A stretch of 64,000 nucleotides of DNA, from positions 43,430,931 through 43,494,930 of the forward strand of contig NC_090128.1 of NCBI RefSeq assembly GCF_040581485.1. The letters run 5' to 3'. The notes under the pieces were generated by a model that worked only from the letters and a program-made list of their open reading frames with translations, ran no database searches and was not told the origin of the DNA. Below, piece after piece: positions 1-14,400 of this stretch. The stretch is from Linepithema humile. Taxonomy: Eukaryota > Arthropoda > Insecta > Hymenoptera > Formicidae. The stretch's first letter is position 1; every line of letters begins with the position of its first letter. The translations under genes and the position numbers were made by a program.

Positions 1-3000
1 TTCGTGGGCCGGTGGAAGGAGAGCGGCATTAAATCTCACCCTCTTCCAACACCGCTGCCCCTCCCCGACGTCGTGTGACGTATATCGGGCTCACAAAGGG
101 CCCCGACCTGATCTGCGACCTACGGAGCGAAGAGAGGAGGAAAAAAAACGCCTGCACACGGCTCGTGTATAGGTGTATATATGAGCGCGCGGGGTGAAAG
201 ACGAGAATCCGCTCTCGCGGTTGACCTACCCCGGTCCAATCTTTTGTAGTATCGACGAGCCGGTCGCTTGTCGCCAATGTCTCCCTTCGTGAGCAACATA
301 ATGGCACGCGAGACAACAATATATTTTGGAGACGCTAAACACGTGTATTTTTATGTTTTCTGCTTATATACGTAACGAGCAAAATGCATTATAATATTTT
401 AACGCTTCTTCCTAATGTTTTGTATAATGACATAGACGTTATCGAATTACGATTACTTTAATAAAATGATATCTCTTAATTAAAATTTTTTCTCCTATCT
501 TGAAAACCCAGAGGCGCAAGCAAACTCCTCATTTCTCTCCTAATGACGCCCATGCTTACGAAGCGAATTATTTTTTTCTGATTATAATAAGTCGCGTACG
601 GTTTGTAATTATCATTATCGAGACTGTTTTGCGAAAACGACTACTAGTATTGGTCGGTTTTTGAAGGATGCTCCACACACACGCGATATTCTCGCTGAGG
701 GCGGTGCGTGCACGCCTCTTCGGGATCGGCGGTGATCGCGTTACGTATCGTACTCGGTGACAAACACAGGCAGAAAAGGATCTGGTATTATAGCGATGAC
801 AAACAGGAGGGAGAGGGTCGTTCTCATATGGCGAATGTAGAAGTATCAGGAAAAGTCGACAATAAAAGAACAACAAAAAACCCGGCACAGAGAGTCGTGA
901 CAATGCATAATGGCGATCATCATCGCTTGATTTGGGTCCGTGTCGAATTATAAAAATTCGCCATTCCACGCCGGAATGATCTTACAAGTTTTTTTTGCGC
1001 AAATGCAAAAACTTGGTCGCTTCGTAATAAATATTACCGATAATCATCGTGACATAATTTTCCTTAAATGTAAAAAAATCAAGCAAATACATTTCTTTTG
1101 ATCTCATAAAATTACACAAGTAATTTTATGTATGTGAAAACTCCTTAACTTGAAATTTCCCGAAGATTTCTCAAGAAATTATAGTAGTTATTATATTGAC
1201 AGCAAAAATTCTCTTGCTTAAGATTCTAAAAAAATATCTTACATGAAAATTTAAAATATCTAGTGCCAATTTTGTGTTAATAAACTGTGCGTGTCGCGAA
1301 ATGCTAGAAAATTACTTCCACGTATCGATATCGTGAAAAATTACGTCGCCGAGAGTGCAATTGCGCCGATCTTCGGCCAATGACTTTGATGGCAATTTGT
1401 GCAAAACACAACACGATGAGATAAATGTATTAGTAAAATAAATAGCTTAAAAAATGTTGATTAATTCAATTTTTCTATTCTTTATACGAGAAAATTCTTA
1501 ATTCATATTTATCTTTCGTACATTAATTTATACTTTCATATAAAAAATGTATATTTTTTTAATTTCTTAATTAAAAAAACAGTATTAACATTAATTAAAG
1601 GTGTAAATGCACTTACGCAACGGAAAGAGAAAAATTACGTACGTTGAAAATATTTCTCGGAGGCGAGTGTTCGCAGAGGGATTTACGTGAGAACCTCAAG
1701 ATCGTGCGAGTAGCGCGCAGAGGGAATTCGTTTTCTCGAATTTCTCGTCGATGCCGTTGGCAGCCGGCGTGCCTGCCGCCGATCGAAGCCGGCGTCCTTC
1801 GAGCGCGGCGGGCCCGCGTTACGTACGAATTTAAAGGATTTCGTGAAACCCGTGTCCAGAAGGGAAGAAGGGGGGAAGGGGCGGAGGGCCGCGCGAGCGG
1901 TCGAGGTGAACAGCGCAGACTTCTCTCTTCGAGCACAGCTTGAGGCAGGATGAAGACGTCCAGAGCTTCGTGGCAGCTCAAGGTCTGCCACTTCTCCCTT
2001 CTCTTGAGAACCTTTACGCTCCCCCCCCCCCTCCCTCGCGCGGTGTCTTTCTCGCACTACCTGCACTTCGTGCTCCCGCTGTCTCTTTCATGCGACCTCC
2101 TCTGCTTTCTTCGTCTTTCCCCCTCGTTTGCCGCTGGCGGTCCGATTTTGGCGAGAGGGAGACCCGCAACGCGCCCAGTCGAGAGGTTGAACAAGGATGT
2201 CGCGAGGCCCAGTGTCAGGAGGGAAAGGGGAGATTTCTAGCGCGCAAGCGAGAGAGGGAGGTAGAAACCCAACGGGCTGAAATAATAGGTTGCGCCTGTG
2301 CGCTCATTAACCTTTATACCCTGCCAGGCTGCGAGTACCACCAATCTTCTTCCTTTCTTCCTGCGATGCGTCGGTATACTCTGGTAGACGATACGTGTGT
2401 TTGCTTTACCATGATCGGGCACACACGAGCCGACCCGACTGATAGAATCGACGGTGGGTGTGCGTGAGTCGTTTCCTTTTATGCGGATTTTATCTGAAAT
2501 CGGACTTAACAGTGCGGGAGAGGGTGCGCGCACTTTATTTGCTCGACGATAACAAGCGCGTCAGTGTGTTTCAAGGATAATTTCGGATAATTATTTCTGC
2601 ATAATCTTCCTGCGTATACACGTAAATTGCGCACATTGTGCAGCAAGAATGGCTCTTCGCTTTATTGCGCGACTCTTTTAATGCTCATAAACTGGTCGCA
2701 TTATCTCGCGACAAGATCAGGCGAGATACGAAAGCTAGACAGACATCAACACGGACGGCCACATGCTACGGGAATGTTATTTAAATATCCGAATGCCACT
2801 TTGCAACGGGTAAGGATCGTGGAGTCTTGCGCAACGATTTCCCCGACACTTTTACGCCTTATTTTTCTATCTGTTTTTTTTTTTATTTTTGCGAGAGATC
2901 GCCGATAATTACTACTCGGGCACCTGCCGACACTGTCTAGATTTCCTTAATCCCTCGATCTCGCCGACTCGCATATTGCTGGATCCCGACGCGGAGCGCG

Positions 3001-6000
3001 ATACGATCACGCGATACACAGACGGAGAAACGCGTTGTAAAGTAATCGGACGATTGCACTCGCGTTGCAGCTGCCGGCTGCCGTTGCGTTCGCGCGAGAA
3101 CGCATGCGAATAATCGTTCGCGCGTTTCGCCCGACGGTAATTGTTGCCGGGCTTAATTTACGATTAATTAAAATGGATTTATCGGCGAACGCGCGCGAAT
3201 TGCCGGGCCGCGCCGGTCTGCCGGATCCCGAATGCTACCACGAAGCGCGCCTCTTAATCCTTCCATTAATTTCGGGAGCCCCATCCGATGCGCTCCTTTC
3301 TCTCTTTCACGTCCGGTGAATCCGGGTTAAATCTCCGTTCCGGAATTTCGATGGCGGCCGCGACGAATGAGATCGCCTCGCCATATGCGTTACCGAATAT
3401 CTATGGCGTCCATGGGGTGGCTGACGACCGGCCAGCGTGTGCGTGAAGCCGAAGGCGAGAGATTATTGTTAAAATGCCGACGAGTTTCCGACCGTCAACG
3501 TTGTCGTCGTCCTCGCCATCGTCGTGGGCTAAACGACGTGTTTACGGATTAAAACATCGCGTCTCTCTTCGTGCGGCGCCGGCCTTCTCTTTGGGGGATT
3601 ATGAGAATTTCGGTGTTACAGCCGGGGCTTCTTATATTGTCCGCTCCTTCTTTGACAAATGTCCAATCCCTTTAGATCAACCATCGAAGAAGCCTCTCGG
3701 CTTTCGCCGTATAGGACACCGCCAAAAGAAGGAAAAGAAAAGCGAGCATCCCCTAAAGTTGTCAACGAGGAAACGGCCAAGCCCGGAATCGAATAATCGT
3801 GAAACTATTTCGAAGCACACGGTGACAAACACAGTTGAAAGCGAGAAAAAGCACCGACAGAAAAGTGAGACCAGTCTATAAAACCGAATAGGATAGATGT
3901 AATAGAAAACGAATTAACAGTGCAAAGCACTCTAAAATCATGTAAGCTGGTGGCAGATGGTTGCGTACAATTATGCGTAAAACAGTCTAAGAATAAGTAG
4001 AAATCCAGATCTTATCGCTTCAGTGAAGCTCCTGACTTTGAAAGAGCACGCTATCGTGACGCCCACGTATATAGCGCGTATCTATACGAATCCGCCAGCA
4101 CGCTGTCAGTTATCGATCGATCAATCTGTCGATTACTATCGAGTAACGTTCCAGGACAACCGTCCCGCGTGAAGACGCACGTCCGCGGCGCGTTCCACAG
4201 TGGCGAAATTCGTAAAGGCTTGATCGATTCCCTCTATCTCCGGCAGCGACGAGACAAAAGCGCTCGCGCACGGCTGGAAGCTCCGGGGCGGCCTCGGATT
4301 CGGCATAGCCGAACTCCCGCGCCTCCACCTGACAGAGGTCCACAGATTTATCACCGTGGACTTCTACCCGCACCAGATATCATCTCGCCGCCGCCGATCT
4401 CATGTTCCGTCATACGCAATCCCGGCGCTCCGACAGCTCATCTATTTATGAGCTGGCATTTCTTTCCTCCGGTCTCGCCTATTTCTTCTCCCTCCCTCGA
4501 TCGCCCACTCGACGCCCCCCCGCCAGGAACAACCAGATTTTACGTCCGAAAGGAACCGGGCGCATCCGTCCGAATTCTCTCTTCGCGATGCTTAGAAAAA
4601 AATTATGCTGACGCGAACACACACAGAACGGTTACGCTACCCCGCATATTTTTAAACTCTGATGTCGGTGTAAGATTAAATCTAACGTATAAACTGGCTC
4701 TTTGAACGAATTGAACAACTCCGTAAAAAACTACACATTTAACTCCTTTTAATTGTCGTGGTTAAAAGAATTTAAAATCTAAATTTCAAATCTAGTAGGT
4801 ATAGAATTTATGCTTAAACGACTCGGGCGGAATGTGAAAATATTTCAATTTATCGCAGTAATTATTTGTAAAACCAGATTTGTCTTGATTTCATCAACGC
4901 GCTATTCGGGGAGTGAAATTTGGATCCGGAAAAAACACGTCGTGTCTCCGTTAATGTGATCATTTTTCAGAGACAGGTTTATAGAGAGACGGCCTTATTA
5001 AGTGAAGGAAAAAATATTCCACGAGGCGTGGGGGCTTGATGACCGCTCTAATCTTGATCAAACAAGAAAGTGCCTATACGAAGGAGGATATAATACATAT
5101 GTGACATTCGAAACCGGATAAGTATTTGGCTTGTCTATTCAGCCCTATCTATTCATCTATTCGGATATGAAATACCGCGGTAGTCGCCGATACGTTCGTG
5201 AAAATAATGGTCATTGTAATATAATTGTGACACAATACTCGCGATGTCATAACGATGTAAAATGATATTCCATTATGCAAAGCGGGAAAATATGAGAGAA
5301 AAAGGGTTAGATTACTGTATAATAAGCGTACGATTAAAAAAATGACTGTCAATGAAAATTGAGATTCTCATAAAACGCTAGATACCATCTCCGTAATAAC
5401 AATGCAAGTAGCGTATAGTTACGCAAATCAACTCAACACCTATCTATTCGTCTCTATTGGCTACTCCAGTACATACCGATCATGAATAACGAGCCGTGAT
5501 TACTGATCGTAAGATTTGAAATAAGGTAAATGGCGGAGTACTATAGCAATATCCTCGGCGAAGCGAGGCACAGGAAGCGGGAAAGGCAAGATTTTGCCGT
5601 AATCTCTATCGAGATAAACGAAGCGTGAAAAATATGCATTTTGTCCGGCGTATTCGCGCACGTGGTATACTTTCCTCCCGTGTAATTTTATTAATTTCCC
5701 ATTCTTTCTTGTCCGGGCATCGTTTAACAAACACGATAACTCCTGCGGAAGTTTTTTCTCTTTGACGGATCACTGAATTTGACTTTTATGTAACATAAGC
5801 GCCGATTTTAACGAAAGCAATCATGCTTTAAACATATTTATATAAAAGTACTAATGTCGTTCATCTTTTATTCATTACAATTTATTTATTATTCAAAATT
5901 ATTCTTTTATATATTATAAATACAAATATATTATAAATTTATATAAAGACGCTTAGTTACTTTTATATAGCTCTTTAATCATAAAGATACGGCTTTCACG

Positions 6001-8400
6001 TGATTTTCACTTCGCGTTAATCGATCAGCGTATCTCGCGATGGTCATCTAAGTCGCGAACTTTCTTTACTATCTTCCGCATTCAATTCTTTGTATACTGC
6101 CTGTCTATCAGGTTTCAAGATGTGAATTGCTAGCCGGCAGAGATATGCTCGCATGATGCGCGATCATCGGATGCCAATCGGGCGATGATGATAATCGCGC
6201 GGATTAAACGTAGTGGATAAAGCGCCAGGTGTTCGCGTTTGGATCTTTCTCCTGACACATGGAAGAAGATAACAACGTGAAACAATTATCACTCATTTGT
6301 CGTGATTAATAATTATCTAATTAAATTAATAAGACATGCTGATAAAATTGTCAAGTATCTACTGCATGAAGAAACCTTGACATTAGAAAACAGTTACTTC
6401 AAATTGCTAAAAGAAAACTTAATCAATCATAAACAGCAATAATTTGTAAGAAAATAATTTTGTTACTATTGTAAGCTTTATAATATAAAAATGATACGTA
6501 ATGATCTTACAAAATATAAGTTTAAGATAAATATATGCCGAAAAGTATGAGCGTATTATTAATGTTGTTTTGTATAATTTTTAGATCGTGGTAAACACGA
6601 ACATTCCGAACATATAATTCCAAAAGAATTAAATCATTTTCAGTCTGAAGTTGTACAAAGCTTGAGGCCCGTTACCCCACAATTTACTGAAATTTGTGGC
6701 ATTACTCCAGACACTTAAATCAACGCGTATATTACCCGCTAACTTTCGACGCGGTTATTTCAGACGCGGAAGTGCCACACGGCATTTCGACCATCGGCAG
6801 CGAGCCATGCAATGAGCACGGAAACGCAAATTAACGGACAGTGATAATCGCGCGAATAAGACGTCTGGATGCTGGATGTTGGGCTGCACGCTCGCGTTCC
6901 AGCCCGTCTTAAACGGGAGAGGCCTGGGGCCAGGAGCGAAGGGCCAGGCCCCGGTCAGAGAGGATCCGCGGGCCCGAAAAGAGCCGCGCGACGAACGGTG
7001 TGTGACAGCGTGTAATCTCGCCTCGGCTTCGTGCCCGCCGAAATAACAGGTTCCTCTTTCCCTCGTTCGCGGCTCGATCTTTCCCCTGCTCCTTGCTTCT
7101 CGCGCATATCCGATCGCGCGTACCGGTTTACTCTTATTATCCAGTACCCGTCGCACAAAGTTACGGTTTCGCGTCGGGGACATTATTAAGCCGGCACCGA
7201 CGTCGTCGCATGAAACGGGCTGTGCGAGAAGGTGGTTCGCCGGTGGACCAGCGCCGAGGAACCGGATTCTGAAAGCTCTCGCATGCACATATATGCGCGC
7301 GCGACGCTCGAGGGAACTCTAACGACGATCGCGTGGAGATACGGCCGGCGCGAGTGAGTTTATAAAAGTTCACTTGGAAGTTCATATAACGTTCGTGTTC
7401 GTTTGTCAATCCTCGTGGCGAAATGGACACCTCATAAACGGTTTACTTGCAATTTACATTTGAATGGGACAAATAAACATAAGCGATATTAAGACAACGA
7501 GAGAATAATAATAATCCTAAAAATCTAACTCTTCTCTTTTTATCTCCTTAATGAATGCTTGATAAAATAGTTTTTTTCGTCAAATAGCTCATTTATAATA
7601 TTTTTCAATTAACAGTTGAAAAGAAAAAATATCCACAATATACTTTCTCTAACAGTTTTAAAAGAATATGCGCCGGGAATCAATTAGAGATAGCGAAAGT
7701 AATGACAGTCACGATCGTTATTATTAATCGTTCGCGAATCTGCGCGGGCAGGAATTACACAACTCTTGATTAAGACGGCAAGCGGTGCTAAATGTTCCAC
7801 GCGCATTGATCCTATATTTCATGAATCAATTTCTCCGTTTAACCGGCGCGATGCGAACAGAACGGACCGGCCGCTACCACGTCGGTAGATCCTCAAGAGA
7901 AACCCGGCAGCTTGAAAAATGACGTTTCGCTCGGCTAACTTCGGCCGTCGAGGGGCAGACTCAAAACTATCCGGCCAACTGCGGCCGGTAGTACATCGGT
8001 AGCTTTGAACCGGTCGTGGCCGCCGATTGCGACCCGCCGGAAACTGGAATGAGCGAATGCCGCGACGCCGTGCATATGAACGTGGGCATGTCTCGAGTCA
8101 TTGCTCTTTCTCTTTCCCTGTGTCTCTCTTACCAGATCGACAGCAGTTTCACGATGACGACGATGATATCGCGCGCCGCGCCGCCGCCACGTCGATCCGC
8201 ATGAATACCGAAGAATCAATCACCGTGCCGATCGGTGGTGCCGATAGGCGGGAGAACGCTGCACGATCTCGATTTGCATCGGCAGTCCGCGGCATTGAAA
8301 TCATAATAATAGCCCGGACCATTCTTATCGCGCGCCGAATGAGATAAAGATGTCTTTAAGCATTCTTCTGCGTCGGCTCGAGAGCAAGCCGGTATTACAA
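1..8400. other. Upstream non-coding DNA, first half
   Basis: No gene that I can support. AT-rich DNA alternates with CpG-rich islands at about 1.64-2.3, 2.9-3.85, 4.1-4.6, 6.75-7.4 and 7.7-8.3 kb. Open frames of 60-180 codons in these islands overlap one another on both strands, are Arg/Pro/Ser-rich and have no recognisable domain, as expected from low stop-codon frequency. A C run lies at 2022-2031. 5' exons or enhancers of the gene at 16.9 kb may be here but cannot be seen. Confidence 0.6.
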
Positions 8401-11400
8401 CCTCGGAAACGCGAATCGTTGCATCACTCTACATGCGTGATTATGGAGCGATAAAGTACGATCAACCTTTTAAAATATTAAAATACGTTCTGCGATAGAG
8501 TGTTGAATAAATGCGTATTCATTAAATCCGATAAAAATGCATAGCAAGCTATAAGAAATTTTATTGGGAGAAAGAAAAAATAACAATAGATAAAATTACG
8601 TAACAAATGCTAAAGTAAAAACTAAATAATAAGACATCTGATGCAGAACATCGCCGTTTTTGTATATGTATAACCCGAAAACCTGGCGCTTCACTCGATT
8701 CCGGACTGCATTCTTTGACGCAAGAGTGCAGAGTCATCCGGAGCGGTTCACTGTCAACGTCGAAATACCACAATTTCCGACGATGATAGAGAACCAACCA
8801 CCTGCAGGAGATGAGTGTTTGTCCGCGGCACTTGAATATCCCACGTTCAATTAAGTGGCCATTGTGCCATTTAAATGCATTCTCATGCAACAAATATTAA
8901 ATTATCTGAAGAGTGAGAAGCGTCTAAAAGATTGGATACACATATATACAAGTTAAAAAGAAATTAATAGAACGCACTCAATCGTGAAAGACTGGAACAA
9001 TTCTAAACGCGCTGCGAACAATAATTATAAGACACAAGGGGAGGGAGAGGAGATAACGTATCAATGCATCGGAATTTCTCGCTCGGAGCGACTTACTTCT
9101 CGTAGCACTTTTCGATTCGAATCGATAATAAACGAATATTGTTAATACTTGTAACATCTTGGCGATCAATATATCTTACGCTAAAAATTAGTTTCATTAA
9201 ATGTGGCTACAAAAATGTAACAATTTCTATTTCGAGCTGCAATTATTCGCAACGCGGTAGCAATTTTGTGCGCATCTCGAGTACGATTATGTATCCGTAA
9301 TCGTTACTCAGATGCCTGGACGTAGATCGTTGGATTACCGCTCCTAGCTGCTAGGGATGTACTGTCGACCTTAACCCCAGCATGATATACACCGCATCTC
9401 TCGGTACGCATGCACGTGTATATTGTATCCTATCTCCCAATCGGTAGATCCGTGTAAAGGAAATTAAAATTACGCGCCTCGGATGAATACGATACATCCT
9501 GCATGCCAGTAATAGCGTTTGTACGTAAATCAATTTGTCACAAAGTGCCGCGGAATTCTATCGATTTTAGCGAAATCGTAGAACGCTTCAGAGTTCATTT
9601 ATTCACGCCTCGCGATGCACGATCTTGCGCCTCGATGAGTTCCCCGACCGACCTGTTTTTCAGCACGATAGCACCTTGGCACCAAAGCGGCCGCTATAAT
9701 TACGAAATATTCTACCGCTAAACGCGTTGCAGCTTCACATCTTAATTCGCAACAACCAATAATTTTTAGCGTTCCATCTCGCCTGTCGTAGATAATATAG
9801 CCAGCAGCCAATCAGCCACCGATCTTACGCGTCTTCTTCCACTCAGCCTAGTCATTCGGGGACGTCCGCGCCCCGTCATCCTAGCCGGTCGTCATACCAT
9901 ACTTTCATCATAAGGTATAATCACAGGAGGAGTCGTCCGACATTACAAACAGCACGGCGTCACGCGAATGCACGAGTTAGCGCCGCTGAAGTCACTAGGC
10001 TTCGCCGGGCTCGATCACAAAGAACAAGACGTAGAAGAAGAGGAACGAGAAGACAAAGATAAAGAGGAGTTGGAAAGAGGTTAAAGAATACAGCGGTGGA
10101 GGAAACTGTGCAAAGCAGGCGGTCACGAGAAAAACCACAGATCTCTTGTCTTCGGGGTCGCCGGTTCTTCAGATAGACGAACGTATAATCTTGGCGAGAT
10201 AAAGAGAGAAAGGCGGATAGAGGAGGAGAAGTCGGGGAAGAAAGAAAGAGAGATCCTCGTGGTCGGCAAAAGGGTGGGGGCAAGGCGGATCGTGGATTGA
10301 GTCATTATGCTTGCTCGGAGAAGACCACAGGCCTTGATGCGGGAACGGCTGCCATCGACTCGTGAAAGGAAACCGACCGGATGATTCAACGCGTACAGAC
10401 GGACAAAGTAGTCGCGGTGTCTACTATGCGCCGCTCGATATCCTCTCTTCATCCCTGCTCATTCACCTCAACGTCGTTGTTTCTTCTCCCCGCGCTATTC
10501 CTCCACGATCGGCCTCGTCAGATGCACGGAGATAAGTCATAGAACGTTCATCAAGTTCGATCGCGGGTGCACGCGAGAGAGTTTGCGGCGAAGACGAAGA
10601 TAAACGAGAGCCGCGATCCTACGTTAACTCATTATCGGCAAGTTCTCTGTTCGCTCTCCCAGAAAATTAATGGGACAGCGCTCTTCCGGATTCGCGTGCG
10701 CCATCATTTCTTCCGCTCTTCTGCATCCGAGGCTGTTGCCCTCGCACAATGTGGAATCGATTTCTACTCTTTCCATCGCAGCACACGCGATTGATCGTCT
10801 TGTTAGCGGAATAAATGTTACTTTAGGAACAAGTAATTCTCCACCGGCCTCGAGGCGCATTCGAGAATTATCCTGTCCCATCTCTCGAGCGACGAAAGTG
10901 GACGCCGATTCGAAGCCACTGATTCTTTATCGGACACGTCGGTTTTCAGCTACACCAACATTGTTCACCCGTTGAAAAGGAAGTCCTCGCGTCACATGAC
11001 TCCCTTAGCACAAGCACGTACCATAATATTATGACATCAGGCCGGTCCACTGACTGGTTCTGCATCGATGCTATTACTGGGGCTAATCCGCCACCGGATT
11101 TTATACCGTCCTCACACCAAACCAAATGGGACAACAAGGCTTCAACACGAGTGACTGCGACGGATAGAGGAAAGGCGAGAAAGACAAACGAGAAGAAACA
11201 GGTTCGGAAAACCGCAGGTCCGCCCCTGCGAGAAGGCAAGAAAACCCGTAAATCCTGTTCGCTATTTTAAATCCATCATCGGGTTCTTAGAGAGGTCCAA
11301 GATATCTTATGACAAGTCATTTTTGTCCGTTCGCTTCATCCGTCTTCCCAAGCGAAATAGATTTCGACGTGGGTCTTGTGGTGAAACTAAAAATTTACTT

Positions 11401-14400
11401 CAGAACTCAGAAACCAGAATTCTGACTCGTCGAAGTATCAACTGTTTTAATCTTTTTAATAAAATATATCTTCGCAAATGGCATACGCTTAGTTGGAATT
11501 AATTAATAAAAGCATGTGCGCCCCCCTGAACATCTATTGTGTACCGCGTATAATTGTGAAATTCTTAAATATAATTATATGGCACATGTCTTCCGTTAAC
11601 ATATCGTGAATAACTAGAAGAAAGTAAATATAGTGTGACGCGCACATATATACATACACACACACAAGTAGTAAAACCGTTTGATTAAAGAGCCTTCGCA
11701 AATCGCATTTTACCGGCACGAAAAGGATAAATATTAAAGTCTCGGCGTAATGACGAGCGTTAATATTCTTCGCGCGTGCGTGCATTCGCGAGTAAGCACT
11801 CCTACACGTCAACCGCGAATTCGATAAAAAGTCGCTCAGGTGTGAAAATCATCATCGCCGTCGTCCTCGTAACGACGTGGAACGCATCGGAGAAAAATGT
11901 ACGGCCGGCTGAAATATACTCTGAGAAGTTCATTAAGCTCTCTTAATGCGCGCGAGGGAGTTGCGTGCTATTGCGTGCTATTGCGTGCATTGCGGCACGC
12001 GTGGGGTCGCGGCGCACGTCGAACAGCGGGAGATGGTAATTTGCGGCGTAATTTAAAGGAGACTTCATACTTTCACGCGAATTATGAACGCTCCATTTGC
12101 AATTCGCGTAACTGTACATTTTGGTATTGCGTATACACGACGCGGAAGATAGATCTTGTTGCATTTGTCCGTTCGTTTAAATTATCCTTTCAATTTTGGT
12201 CTTTTCCAGGCAATTCTAGGCATTATTCGTTAAATCGCATAACAATGCATGCGAATAAAAACGCATTATCGCTCACAAAATTATCTGTGAGTCTCATTGT
12301 CAATAATATGCATAGAAATTAATGTATGCTAATTAACACCGCGTGCCCATACGTATAAAATTTCTGCATTTCATGCGAAAAGGAATCATACTTTAAAATT
12401 TTAAATCTCATATTCTCTTTTCCGATAATACAAAGTACCGCTGCAGCAAACTGCAATTAAGCCGAAATGAGGTTGCCTCTAGCGCGAGAGAGAGCACCAT
12501 GTCACGATTGCGTTTGTGCCTTTCCGAACATCGGAATTGAAGAATTTACGAGTCTGCCCAGCGAGCATGCATTTGCTTCATTGCTTCCTCCCGACCGCAC
12601 GTCACGTCTCATGCTCTCTCGCGGTTCTGTTTGGCCGGCCGGTCGAATTTCGTGGCCTCACGTCCTGCAGCCTCTCGTCTTCTTTCGGCCGTACGTCCAT
12701 CCATTGCCGCGCAGATTCAATGTCCATGCAAAGCAAACGACGGCCCCGGCGCGGCTGTCAATTATCCGTTATATACGGCCCTGGCCCTCGAACCCATCCT
12801 TAACGACCCCTCAAACTTGGCGAGATGGGAATGAGGGGGAGGAAAGGAGGAGGGAGAAAGATGGAACACGTCCCCCTGTCTTGCGCCAAGAAGCGCCGAA
12901 AATTCACGGAGCCACGGAAGGATCGCGAGACGACGTCAGCGACGACAAAGATGACACGATAAAAGACGAAGAGACGACGCGAGATGGACCAAGAGGATCT
13001 TTCCGGGAATCGTTTGGTATTCCAACGTTCCCGCCACATCGCTCTCCCCCTTTGTGTTTGTCTCTGTCTCGAGAGACCAGATTCGTCTGCGAATAGCGTG
13101 CACCGTGTTATATCTCACCGCCAAATGTGTCAGAATTGCAAATGCGTGCGGCCCGACCAAACACGAGTGGCGACGGCTCGATAGAGTGCGAATTCCGCGG
13201 TGCGAATTCTAAGATATAGGTTTCCGAAAAGGGCTGGCGGCAAGAGAGATGAAGAGAAGGATATAAAAGGAAATGTAGGAACAATAGTGTGAATCGCAAC
13301 CGAAACGTCGAAAGAATCTTAGACCTATTTTAAAATGGAAATTTGAAGGAAGCCCTATAATTTTAGTCGCATTCTGAGTGTCGACCCTTCGAATTCACGC
13401 GGTAAACGATATGTTCGTTTCGTGCGAAAATTACGTTTCAATCATCGTGAGACATATTTATAATTACATGTTAGTTATGTTTCAATGGATTGCGTCAATT
13501 AATTATCTAATAATTTCCATTAATTCCTAATATCTCAATTTTACCTACCAAAAATTCCAAACAATTTATTTTTTCACGTAAGCTTATTATAATATTTAGC
13601 AATATTAATTTTCAATCGCAAGCAGATACTTAAAGACACGGTTATATATTGAATAAAAAATATCGTTCATATTTCTAAAATATAATATACGAATTTCCGA
13701 TTAGATCGCAAAGTTTATATACGAAAATGCATCGAGTTAACAAATCTTTTAACAATAGACAGCGTACGTCAACTTGTCCAGAAACGACAGAGCCGTTGAA
13801 GAGGATGTTAGGATTAACAAGTATGTGGCTTCATCCCTTTCGCTCGTAAACGCCAACGCCTCGTAATTATAACGAGACGTTTCCTTCAAATATAACGAGC
13901 ACAGTTGATGAGATCGGAAGGTAACGGCTCGCGATGCTAGTACTTTGGATTGGTCCCTGAGTCGATACCGATGAGCCGCAAATCAATCGAATAGTTCTCA
14001 CTTTCGAACATTTAATTGGACGATACGAGCGTGAATGTTTATTACACGATTATATAACCATGTCATACGAGAAATATAGTTGTATCGCGATAACGAACCG
14101 AGCAACCATAAACATAAATATCGTTATATCGCGCGGACAAAAATATAAACTGTTTTTACTGCCACTTACTTGGTTAGATGAATCACTTGGTCGGTCAAAA
14201 GCTTCGAAACTGGATACAGCTTTTTCTTACTGAGGTCCCTCTTTTAATACACGATGCGTTGATTTTGACCTTAGATCCAAAAGTTTCGAAGACGCGTAGA
14301 TCACACAATAAATTTGTACCGCCGTGTTAGCGCCGAAAACCTGAAAAAATTAACACGCGTATATGACAGTTGCTGTCGATTTTCGATTGTCTCAAAATGT

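Noticed and set aside
4169..4705. 178-codon plus-strand frame, proline-rich
   Set aside because: No recognisable motif; overlaps other open frames in the same CpG-rich island and lacks a convincing start or splice signals.
12467..13096. 209-codon plus-strand frame
   Set aside because: Other frames of 66-95 codons overlap it on both strands; composition is that of GC-rich non-coding DNA.
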